In this document: positions 1-5,433 of the stretch, piece by piece
Layout of the letters: every line of letters begins with the position of its first letter
Position numbering within the stretch: position 1 is the stretch's first letter
DNA from: Acidimicrobiia bacterium
GTDB taxonomy: Bacteria > Actinomycetota > Acidimicrobiia > Acidimicrobiales > Acidimicrobilacustridaceae
DNA length: 6,318 nucleotides
Reading direction: 5' to 3'
NCBI GenBank assembly: GCA_016462055.1
Contig: JAEMTX010000106.1
Span: 1 to 6,318 of the forward strand
The notes under the pieces: generated by a model
Database searches by the model: none
Told to the model about the DNA's origin: nothing
The model's input: the letters and a program-made list of their open reading frames with translations, nothing else
Position numbers and translations under genes: made by a program

Positions 1-935
1 CAGGCGTCGTAGCTGCCACATGATCCGCAGGCACCCGGGTTGGTGGGCTCGCGCAATGAGGTGAAGAGATCGGATGTTTGCCACACGGCACGGAAGCCGC
101 CTTCGCCGTGGATCGAACCGGCCTTGAACTCGTCGTGCAGGACGAACGGGCAGGCGAACACGTCGCCGACTGGATCGATCAGGCACACAACGCGACCAGC
201 ACCGCACAGGTTGAGACCAGGAAGCGGTTCGCCGAGTGCAGAAAGATGGAAGAACGAATCGCCGGTGAGCACCTGCGGGCGTGCAAGTAACCAGTTGTAG
301 AGCTCGATCTGTTGGGCCTGCGTGGGGTGCAGTTCGTGCCACGTATCGATGCCGCGACCAGAGGGACGGAAACGAGTGAGTCGAAGTTCGGCGCCGTATT
401 CGTTGGCAAGCTCTTCGTACGCGTCGACCTGTTCAACATTTTCGCGAGTCATGACGACTGATATTTTGAACTGACCGAAATTTGCATCGCGCAAATGATT
501 CATTGCGGTGCGAACTCGTTCGAAGGTGCCTTCACCTCGAACTGCGTCGTTAGTAACCGCATCGACACCATCAAGCGAAATCTGAATGTCGACATAATCC
601 ATCGACGCAAGACGCTTGGCGGTCTCGGCGGTGATTCGACCACCGTTGGTCGAGAACTTCACGCCAACGCCTTTTTCTACGCAGTATTCGACGATCTCGA
701 AGAAGTCGGGGCGCAGCATTGGTTCGCCGCCGCCGATGTTCACGTAGAACACCTGCATTTCGGCCAGTTGATCGACAACGGCCTTCATTTGCTCGGTCGA
801 CAACTCGTTGGGGTCACGACGGCCCGATGACGACAGACAATGCACGCACTGCAGATCGCAGGCGTAGGTCCATTCCCAGGTGAGACAGATAGGGGAGTTG
901 AGTCCCTCGGCGAGTTGTTCAGTGAGTGCGGTCAT
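1..935 (-). CDS. mftC: Mycofactocin radical SAM maturase MftC (partial, C-terminus cut by window edge)
   Basis: This is the radical SAM/SPASM enzyme that acts on the C-terminal Val-Tyr of MftA. By family knowledge it oxidatively decarboxylates the Tyr and then cross-links it to the Val, using S-adenosylmethionine. The visible 311 residues start MTALTEQLAEGL. The SAM cluster motif is C26-xxx-C30-xx-C33 (ACDLQCVHC), followed by GGGEP at 68-72. Cysteines for the auxiliary clusters follow at 244, 251 and 262 (in FACPF), then C303 and C306 (GACGSCGSYDA). The frame is open at position 1, so roughly the last 80 residues, with the remaining cluster ligands, lie outside. The ATG at 933-935 has an AGGAAG ribosome site at 943-948, seven bases upstream, overlapping the mftB stop. 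It lies 11 bases after mftB in the same operon. Identification is firm because mftA and mftB precede it in the canonical order. Confidence 0.97.
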   Translation of the reverse strand, partial: MTALTEQLAEGLNSPICLTWEWTYACDLQCVHCLSSSGRRDPNELSTEQMKAVVDQLAEMQVFYVNIGGGEPMLRPDFFEIVEYCVEKGVGVKFSTNGGRITAETAKRLASMDYVDIQISLDGVDAVTNDAVRGEGTFERVRTAMNHLRDANFGQFKISVVMTRENVEQVDAYEELANEYGAELRLTRFRPSGRGIDTWHELHPTQAQQIELYNWLLARPQVLTGDSFFHLSALGEPLPGLNLCGAGRVVCLIDPVGDVFACPFVLHDEFKAGSIHGEGGFRAVWQTSDLFTSLREPTNPGACGSCGSYDA

Positions 936-946
936 GTGGTGTCTTC

Positions 947-1231
947 CTACGCGGCGTTTTCAAGGACAAGAAAGTCGCCAGCGGCGAGTGAGGTGAGTGC
1001 TTTTTCAAATGACGGCCACCGCTTCGCGTCGAGACCAGCAGCGTCGAACGCAGCGCGCGCCGAGGGCTGGTCATGGAGCGACTCAACCAGCGTCACCAAA
1101 TCAGGCGAACGCAAGAAGGTGAGTCGGCGATTGCCGTAGTGATAGGCAAGCGCGCCGAAGGGCTCGGGCCGCAGCGCGACCCGTTCGTGGAGCCGCCAAG
1201 GGCGGTCGGCATCGAAGGCAACGGCGGTCAT
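947..1231 (-). CDS. mftB: Mycofactocin precursor peptide chaperone MftB
   Basis: MftB is a small RiPP-recognition (PqqD-like) protein. In the known pathway it binds the MftA leader and presents it to MftC in the cytoplasm. The 94 residues begin MTAVAFDADRPWRLHERVAL and carry the stretch RPEPFGALAYHYGNRRLTFL at about 21-40, which I recognise as characteristic of MftB; the length is normal. The frame stays open upstream to 1426, but that extension runs out of frame through mftA and is not protein-like, so ATG at 1229-1231 is chosen. No clear Shine-Dalgarno precedes this ATG. Instead a perfect inverted repeat ends seven bases upstream, so translation may depend on ribosomes leaving mftA, which stops 34 bases earlier. 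The stop TAG at 947-949 forms part of the mftC ribosome site. Confidence 0.95.
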   Translation of the reverse strand: MTAVAFDADRPWRLHERVALRPEPFGALAYHYGNRRLTFLRSPDLVTLVESLHDQPSARAAFDAAGLDAKRWPSFEKALTSLAAGDFLVLENAA

Positions 1232-1238
1232 GAAGAGC

Positions 1239-1256
1239 GAATGCCCGAGGGCATTC
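1239..1256 (-). promoter_or_regulatory. Intercistronic hairpin between mftA and mftB
   Basis: GAATGCCC and GGGCATTC form a perfect 8-base inverted repeat with two bases between. In RNA this would be a 7-pair stem with a four-base loop, with a possible extra U-G pair at the base. It lies 9 bases after the mftA stop and ends seven bases before the mftB ATG, where a ribosome site would be. No U-run follows, so it is not a normal terminator. It could protect the mftA message 3' end or damp mftB translation. The repeat is seen directly; the role is inference. Confidence 0.6.
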
Positions 1257-1265
1257 AGGCGGGTC

Positions 1266-1379
1266 TTAGTAGACGCCGCACATGCCGTCGATGGAGATCT
1301 CCTCGACGAGCATTTCTTCTTCGATGGCCTCGTCGGTGTCGACGACGTCGGTTTCGGTGATTTCGAGCGTCTGCTCCAT
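1266..1379 (-). CDS. mftA: Mycofactocin precursor peptide MftA
   Basis: This is a 37-residue ribosomal precursor of the redox cofactor mycofactocin, easily missed by gene callers because of its size. It starts MEQTLEITET and has a strongly acidic leader (about 14 Asp/Glu in 37 residues). It ends VEEISIDGMCGVY, the family's signature C-terminus, directly before a TAA stop. Val36 and Tyr37 are the residues expected to become the cofactor core after MftC (cross-link), MftE (release), MftD (oxidation) and MftF (glycosylation). The ATG at 1377-1379 is fixed by a strong GGAGGGG at 1383-1389. The gene lies 80 bases downstream of the VOC gene and 34 bases upstream of mftB. All expected core residues are intact, so the precursor looks functional. 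Confidence 0.97.
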   Translation of the reverse strand: MEQTLEITETDVVDTDEAIEEEMLVEEISIDGMCGVY

Positions 1380-1382
1380 GGT

Positions 1383-1389
1383 CCCCTCC
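1383..1389 (-). promoter_or_regulatory. Strong Shine-Dalgarno of mftA
   Basis: GGAGGGG reads on the minus strand three to five bases upstream of the mftA ATG. It fixes the start of this very short gene. It is the strongest ribosome site seen in the minus-strand set and contrasts with mftB, which has none, suggesting precursor peptide in excess of chaperone. Confidence 0.85.
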
Positions 1390-1409
1390 GGGTGAAATGA
1401 CTTGTGGGC

Positions 1410-1415
1410 AGCCTA
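1410..1415 (-). promoter_or_regulatory. Candidate -10 element for the mftA promoter
   Basis: TAGGCT on the minus strand fits the actinobacterial TAnnnT -10 pattern. It would give a leader of about 22-26 bases that contains the mftA ribosome site. No good -35 hexamer is seen 16-18 bases upstream, so a regulated or weak promoter is possible. Confidence 0.35.
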
Positions 1416-1421
1416 ACCGGG

Positions 1422-1433
1422 CTCACGAGTGAG
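1422..1433. promoter_or_regulatory. Candidate operator palindrome upstream of mftA
   Basis: CTCACGAGTGAG is a perfect inverted repeat (CTCAC-GA-GTGAG). It sits just upstream of the candidate mftA -10, between where the -10 and -35 would be, in the gap between the VOC gene and mftA. In mycobacteria a TetR-family regulator (MftR) controls the mft genes; no regulator gene lies in this window. Whether this palindrome is its site is inference. Confidence 0.35.
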
Positions 1434-1447
1434 GCACGAGGCGATGG

Positions 1448-1459
1448 GCCCCGAAGGGC
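1448..1459 (-). terminator. Small TTCG-loop hairpin after the VOC gene
   Basis: GCCC-TTCG-GGGC on the minus strand directly follows the VOC stop codon. The stem is only four pairs but has the stable UUCG loop. No U-run follows, so strong intrinsic termination is unlikely; it may be a 3' end stabiliser or a weak, leaky terminator between the VOC gene and mftA. Confidence 0.3.
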
Positions 1460-1936
1460 TCAGCTGTAGCGAGCAGCGCGGGTTCCGGGCGGGTTCATCA
1501 CGCCGGGCTTCGCATCGGGGTTGTCGACGCACACTTCGCCCTCGAGGCCATCGGGGTCTCGCCAGAAAAGGCTGAGGAACGGGCCGAAATCGGTGACGAA
1601 ATCATCGGTCGAGCCATTGGCCATGAGGCGCTCACGGATGGTTTCAAATGCTTCGAGTGACTCGGCCTGAATAGCGAAGTGGTCGACGCGGCCGCGGCCG
1701 AACATGGGTGTCTGACGTTCGTGTTCGGTATTGCCTTCGATCTCGAACACGTTGACTTCCGACCACTCGCTCAGCTTGAGTACAGCCAGACGTGGACCCT
1801 TGCCTTCAGGGAATTCCGAACCATCGCGAACCAGCTCGGCATCGAACACCTCGGTGTAGAACGCGATCAGGCGATCGAGGTCAGCGGTGATGAACGCGAC
1901 GTGGTTGATTCCCTTAGTGAGCACGGGAACAGTCAA
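1460..1936 (-). CDS. VOC-superfamily (glyoxalase/dioxygenase fold) protein
   Basis: This 158-residue protein has two paired beta-alpha-beta-beta-beta modules of the vicinal oxygen chelate fold. Module one is seen as NHVAFITADLDRLIAFYTEV (11-30) and module two as VDHFAIQ (84-90). Likely metal ligands are His12, Glu65 or Glu67 (NVFEIEGN), His86, and Glu132 or Glu134 (DPDGLEGEVCV). The ligand set is complete, so it is probably an active metalloenzyme (dioxygenase, lyase or isomerase), but the substrate cannot be read from sequence. The start is uncertain. TTG at 1934-1936 overlaps the methyltransferase stop as TTGA, suggesting translational coupling; GTG at 1922-1924 would give a protein four residues shorter. 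Neither has a good Shine-Dalgarno. It lies between the methyltransferase and mftA on the same strand. It is not a known core mycofactocin gene, so any role there is speculative. Confidence 0.88.
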   Translation of the reverse strand: MTVPVLTKGINHVAFITADLDRLIAFYTEVFDAELVRDGSEFPEGKGPRLAVLKLSEWSEVNVFEIEGNTEHERQTPMFGRGRVDHFAIQAESLEAFETIRERLMANGSTDDFVTDFGPFLSLFWRDPDGLEGEVCVDNPDAKPGVMNPPGTRAARYS

Positions 1937-2859
1937 CCAGCGTTGCGGGCGTCTTCCACTCGCCGCTCGGCAAGAGCGACATAGTCGGGGTCGAGTTCCA
2001 TGCCCACGTAATGGCGGCCAGTGCGCATTGCGGCAATGGCGGTTTGGCCCGCGCCCATAAAGGGGTCGAGCACCGTGTCGCCGACATAGGTGAACAGTTC
2101 GATGCAGCGTCGGGGGAGCTCAGCTGGAAATGGAGCAGGGTGGCCGACGCGCTTGGCCGATTCCGGTGCGATCTTCCACGTATCGAGGGTCCAGGCCATG
2201 AAATCTTCGGGATCAATCGAGTTCTCGAACGGCAGACCGTTCTTTTCACGCACGGAACGCTTCTGGGCTCGATCGAACCGGCCCTTCGACGCGATCACGA
2301 TGCGTTCGGTGAGATCACGCAGCACCGGGTTGGCGGCGGATGCATAGGAACCCCATGCGCAATTACCGCTGGCGCCCTCGGCCTTGATCCAGACGATCTC
2401 GCCGCGAAGCAGGAAACCAAGATCGTTCTGCAGGATTGTGGTGACGTCGCTCGCGAGTGAACGGAACGGTTTGCGGCCGAGGTTGGCAACGTTCACTGCA
2501 ATGCGGCCGCCTGGTTCAAGCACTCGCCAACATTCAGTAAACACGTCGCGCAACATCACGAGATAGTCGAGGTACGACGCGGGAACCGCGCCTTCGCCCA
2601 TTTCGGTTTCGTAGGCCTTGCCGGCAAAGTACGGAGGAGAGGTCACGACGAGCGCGATGGAGTTATCCGGAATCGCCGAAAGGTCGCGAGAGTCGCCGCA
2701 AAGAATTTTGTCTTTCACCGGGCAGGGCACGACGGTGTCGTCGGTGAGCACCGTTGGGGCCGGGAAGCGCTCATAGAACGACGTCGAGTCGTGGTTCTCG
2801 CGCTTGGACACTCCGAATTCGGAGGTCGCAGTGCCCTCTCGGGTGCGTCGCTCGGCCAT
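1933..2859 (-). CDS. Beta-class site-specific DNA methyltransferase (N4-cytosine or N6-adenine), apparently solitary
   Basis: This S-adenosylmethionine-dependent DNA amino-methyltransferase has the beta-class motif order. Numbered from the ATG, the catalytic motif TSPPY lies at about 73-77, and the cofactor motif DPFMGAGQT at about 265-273, followed by VGMELDPDYVALAERRV. HPAPFPAELPRRCIELF just before the cofactor motif is typical of this group. TSPPY rather than DPPY leans towards N4-cytosine, but the target base and site cannot be read. The middle region (about 160-240) should contain the target recognition part. ATG at 2857-2859 gives 308 residues and is preferred over TTG at 2866-2868; neither has a strong ribosome site. 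No restriction endonuclease lies in the window, so it looks like an orphan or a distant RM partner. Its stop overlaps the VOC start, implying co-transcription. Confidence 0.92.
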   Translation of the reverse strand: MAERRTREGTATSEFGVSKRENHDSTSFYERFPAPTVLTDDTVVPCPVKDKILCGDSRDLSAIPDNSIALVVTSPPYFAGKAYETEMGEGAVPASYLDYLVMLRDVFTECWRVLEPGGRIAVNVANLGRKPFRSLASDVTTILQNDLGFLLRGEIVWIKAEGASGNCAWGSYASAANPVLRDLTERIVIASKGRFDRAQKRSVREKNGLPFENSIDPEDFMAWTLDTWKIAPESAKRVGHPAPFPAELPRRCIELFTYVGDTVLDPFMGAGQTAIAAMRTGRHYVGMELDPDYVALAERRVEDARNAG

Positions 2860-2976
2860 GGGGGCCAAACCCTAATGAAATCGACGCGCGACCGCCTTTC
2901 CGGGCCGAAACCATTGAGGTCCTACGATGCCCACAGTCCGGGCGAGCGACGCTCGGAACCCTGCGAAAGGCTTCTT
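2860..2976. promoter_or_regulatory. Divergent promoter region between methyltransferase and amidohydrolase-like operon
   Basis: This 117-base gap separates two divergent gene sets and must supply both with transcription signals. Candidate -10 elements are TACGAT at 2923-2928 (plus strand, leader about 42 bases) and TAGGGT at 2869-2874 (minus strand, which would put the start of transcription almost at the methyltransferase ATG). Neither has a convincing -35. The gap also holds an inverted repeat at 2943-2955. Confidence 0.4.
2943..2955. promoter_or_regulatory. Inverted repeat in the leader of the plus-strand operon
   Basis: CGAGCG-A-CGCTCG is a perfect inverted repeat lying between the candidate plus-strand -10 and the GAAAGG ribosome site of the amidohydrolase-like gene. 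It could be a repressor site or a short leader hairpin. Its function is unknown. Confidence 0.35.
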
Positions 2977-3846
2977 ATGGCATACCCCGAAGGCGTTGGC
3001 GCGATTGATCTCATGATCGGATTTCCTTTCCGCGACAAGAAGGCTGTTTACGAGTACTTGCAGGGCGGTATTAAGGACAAGGGTTCCGACGATTTAGCGA
3101 TGCCGGCGGGCTACATGTTCAAAGATGTTCCCGAAGAAGCAGGCGAAGAAGTCGACCCCATCGACTTCACCTTCACCGAAATGGACAAGTACGGCGTTTC
3201 TGCTGGTTTGTTTGGACTGACTGACACGAGTCGTGAAGCAAAGAAGCGTCACCCTGGTCGCGTCTTCTTCAGTCTTGAAGTTGATCCCAACGACATCACA
3301 GGTGCGGTTCGCAAAATTCGTGAAGCGAACGAGTCCGATGGCCTCAGCGCGGTCACCACATTTCCCGCTGGATGTTTACCGCAGGTTCCGGTAAGTGATC
3401 GTCGCTATTACCCGATCTATCAAACCTGTATTGACCTCGACATTCCGATTATTTCCAATGCTGGTATTCCAGGTCCGCGCTTTCCGGCGGAATGTCAGCA
3501 CGTCATGCATTTCGATCAGGTTTGTTACGACTTCCCTGAATTGAAAATCGTGATGCGTCACGGCGCTGAACCGTGGGAAGCCCTGGCCGTGAAACTCATG
3601 CTCAAGTGGCCCGGCCTCTATTACATGCCGAGTGCATTTGCGCCGAAGCATTACCCGAAGGCGATTCTTGACTACGCGAACTCTCGTGGTTCCGACAAGA
3701 TCATGTACGCCGGGTATTTCCCCGCTGGCCTCACACTCGAGCGCATTTTCACGGAAATGAAGAACGTTCCATTGAAGGACAGTGTCTGGCCCAAGTTTTT
3801 GCGTGAGAATGCGATGAAGCTTTTCAAAATGGATGGGGTGCCCTGA
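2977..3846 (+). CDS. Amidohydrolase_2-like (ACMSD-type TIM barrel) protein lacking the HxH motif
   Basis: This 289-residue protein resembles the amidohydrolase_2 family, which contains metal-dependent decarboxylases and hydrolases of cyclic or aromatic acids. Family-like features are the N-terminal GAIDLMIG (8-15), FSLEVDPN, PIYQTCIDLDIPI, MRHGAEPWE (His195) and YPKAILDYANSRG with KIMYAGYFP near the end. The usual N-terminal Asp-x-His-x-His is absent: the equivalent positions read IDLMIG, with Met and Gly in place of His. The metal site is therefore changed or lost, and the reaction should not be assigned by family name. The frame extends upstream to 2791 over the methyltransferase gene, but ATG at 2977 with GAAAGG at 2965-2970 and the protein-like start MAYPEGVGAIDL is preferred. 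The stop overlaps the SDR start (TGATG). GC is lower here than in flanking genes. Confidence 0.88.
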   Translation: MAYPEGVGAIDLMIGFPFRDKKAVYEYLQGGIKDKGSDDLAMPAGYMFKDVPEEAGEEVDPIDFTFTEMDKYGVSAGLFGLTDTSREAKKRHPGRVFFSLEVDPNDITGAVRKIREANESDGLSAVTTFPAGCLPQVPVSDRRYYPIYQTCIDLDIPIISNAGIPGPRFPAECQHVMHFDQVCYDFPELKIVMRHGAEPWEALAVKLMLKWPGLYYMPSAFAPKHYPKAILDYANSRGSDKIMYAGYFPAGLTLERIFTEMKNVPLKDSVWPKFLRENAMKLFKMDGVP

Positions 3847-4565
3847 TGTCAGTTGCCGTTGTTACCGGAGCAGGCCAAGGATTGGGCCGCGCTGATTGTC
3901 TTCGTTTAGCCGAAGATGGTTTCGATGTGGTGTGTCTCGACCTCAATCTCGATGCTGCGCGCGAAACTGCCGAACTTTGTGGGGGCATCGCGTTTCAACT
4001 CGATGTCACCGATCGTGCAGCAGTATTTGCCGTTGCCGATCAGATTCCCGAATGCTTTGCGTTAGTGAACAACGCAGGTATCTGGAACTTTCCATCGATT
4101 CTCGATGTCACCGAACAGCAAATGCAATCGGTCATTGAAGTCAACGTCAAAGGCATCGTGTGGTGTTGCCAAGCATTTGTTCCGAAGATGCGTGCCGGCG
4201 GTGGCGGAAGCATCGTGAACATGTCATCGGGTGCGGCATGGACGAACTCACCTGACATTGGTATTTATCCGGCAACAAAGGCCGCGGTTGAATCCCTCTC
4301 GAAGACGTTGGCGCTTGAACTTGGTGCCGACAACATTCGTTCGAATGCCATCGGGCCAGGCCTCATTGTGAGCGAGGGAACCGCCGGCAATTTTCAAGGA
4401 GAGCGCGCCAATGAACGCGCGCAGGGCGTTCCCATGAAGCGGGTCGGCGCTCCTGACGACATTGCCGACGTGGTGTCGTTCCTGTGCAGCAATGATTCCC
4501 GTTACGTGAGCGGTCAGGTCATCTACGTCGACGGTGCCATTACCGCTGGCGCAATGAAGCGCTGA
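3846..4565 (+). CDS. Classical short-chain dehydrogenase/reductase (NAD-preferring)
   Basis: This 239-residue Rossmann-fold oxidoreductase is expected to interconvert a secondary alcohol and ketone. All classical SDR elements are present: cofactor-binding TGAGQGLG (7-14), Asp32 at the end of the second strand (VVCLDL, favouring NAD over NADP), NNAG (75-78), Asn100, catalytic Ser127/128 (NMSSG), Tyr141 and Lys145 (YPATK), and IGPGLIVSEG after the active site. It ends with GQVIYVDGA, the usual C-terminal signature. It lacks the insertion after the glycine-rich region that marks mycofactocin-dependent SDRs, so exchangeable NAD(H) is more likely. ATG at 3846-3848 overlaps the upstream stop by one base, with GGATGGGG at 3831-3838 as a possible ribosome site. 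The next gene overlaps in the same way. Substrate unknown. Confidence 0.95.
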   Translation: MSVAVVTGAGQGLGRADCLRLAEDGFDVVCLDLNLDAARETAELCGGIAFQLDVTDRAAVFAVADQIPECFALVNNAGIWNFPSILDVTEQQMQSVIEVNVKGIVWCCQAFVPKMRAGGGGSIVNMSSGAAWTNSPDIGIYPATKAAVESLSKTLALELGADNIRSNAIGPGLIVSEGTAGNFQGERANERAQGVPMKRVGAPDDIADVVSFLCSNDSRYVSGQVIYVDGAITAGAMKR

Positions 4566-5419
4566 TGACCGACGACGCGCTTGGGCAATTGCTCGAGCGA
4601 CGTGTGACGCGTGATCCATCTTCGGTAGTCACTCAAGATGTTGTTGATGCGTGGACAGCGGTGTTCGGAACTGAATGGCCTGAATGCGTTGGCGATGTCG
4701 TCCCATCGATCATGTACACGACCTTTGCTCGATCACTGTATGCACCAGTTCCTGGCGAAGCAGCGCCCACGGGCGTCGCGCTGCACGATGAGCTGAAGAA
4801 CTTGCTCGAACTCCCGGTTGCGATCGCGGTTGGTTACGAACTCAAACTCACTGGCTTCGTGCGTATCGGCGATCAACTGTTGTCCGAAGAACGCATCGCC
4901 GAACTCGGGTCTGAGCGTTCGACAAAGTTTGGGCCGGGTCGCGATTGGGTGATCGAGGTGACCTCATCAACGACTGCCGGAGAACTTGTTGGCGTCGAGC
5001 GATTTCGAATGTTGGGTTACCGACCCGGTGAACCGGGAGCCGCTCCACCAAGAACCGCCCAGGATCCCGTGCCGTTTGTGTGGACAGAAGACTTCACCGT
5101 GACCACCGAATCGATTCGGCGCGAGGCTGAGGCGAATCATGTGTGGGCCGGTGCGCATCACCACACCGAAGCCGCTCAGAAGGTCGGTCTCGCCGACATC
5201 ATCCTCGACACCTCGTCACAGGTCGCTCGATTGGCGGGCGCAGCGCAGCGTCGGCGCCCGAATGCCCGCATTGTTGCGATTGATCTCGCCATGAAGCGTT
5301 CGATCCTGCCGGGTGCAACGGTCACGTTGGGTGGTATCGAAGAGGAACACACAACGACGGTGTCGGCCGTTGTCGATGGTCGCGAAACCAGTCGAGTAAC
5401 CGTGACCTTCGCTGGCTGA
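4565..5419 (+). CDS. FAS1/MaoC-type double-hotdog dehydratase-like protein with altered catalytic motif
   Basis: This 284-residue protein looks like two hotdog domains, as in MaoC-type enoyl-acyl hydratases with an N-terminal FAS1-like dehydratase domain. The N-terminal domain covers about 1-150 (GYELKLTGFVRIGDQL at 90-105). The C-terminal domain starts near 170 and has the hot-helix-like stretch NHVWAGAHHHTEAAQKVG (191-208) and strands around MKRSILPGATVTLGG. The normal hydratase motif D-x-N-P-x-H is not intact. If His198 is the catalytic His (matching Ala204 and Gly208 spacing), the Asp position holds Val193. It may therefore be inactive, use other residues, or serve a different acyl-CoA or ketone chemistry. 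ATG at 4565-4567 overlaps the SDR stop as TGATG, so translation is probably coupled. It lies 14 bases before the epoxide hydrolase. Confidence 0.8.
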   Translation: MTDDALGQLLERRVTRDPSSVVTQDVVDAWTAVFGTEWPECVGDVVPSIMYTTFARSLYAPVPGEAAPTGVALHDELKNLLELPVAIAVGYELKLTGFVRIGDQLLSEERIAELGSERSTKFGPGRDWVIEVTSSTTAGELVGVERFRMLGYRPGEPGAAPPRTAQDPVPFVWTEDFTVTTESIRREAEANHVWAGAHHHTEAAQKVGLADIILDTSSQVARLAGAAQRRRPNARIVAIDLAMKRSILPGATVTLGGIEEEHTTTVSAVVDGRETSRVTVTFAG

Positions 5420-5433
5420 CGTAGCGTTTGGCC

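Noticed and set aside
495..830. Plus-strand frame of 111 codons
   Set aside because: It lies opposite the radical SAM domain of mftC, which is certain from its cysteine motif; shadow frame.
1232..1426. N-terminal extension of mftB
   Set aside because: The frame is open but runs through mftA in another frame and gives a Ser/Pro/Arg-rich sequence unlike any MftB; the ATG at 1229-1231 gives the normal length.
2011..2460. Plus-strand frame of 149 codons
   Set aside because: It lies opposite the methyltransferase, whose TSPPY and DPFMGAG motifs are clear; shadow frame without recognisable features.
1933..2859. Complete restriction-modification system
   Set aside because: Only the methyltransferase is present; the neighbouring genes are a VOC protein and an amidohydrolase-like protein, neither with nuclease motifs.
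2791..2976. Upstream extension of the amidohydrolase-like gene
   Set aside because: It would overlap the start of the divergent methyltransferase and is not protein-like; MAYPEGVGAIDL at 2977 has a ribosome site and a family-like start.
3846..4565. Mycofactocin-dependent SDR
   Set aside because: Tempting beside mft genes, but the insertion after the glycine-rich NAD motif that marks that subfamily is absent, and the length of 239 residues is that of a classical SDR.
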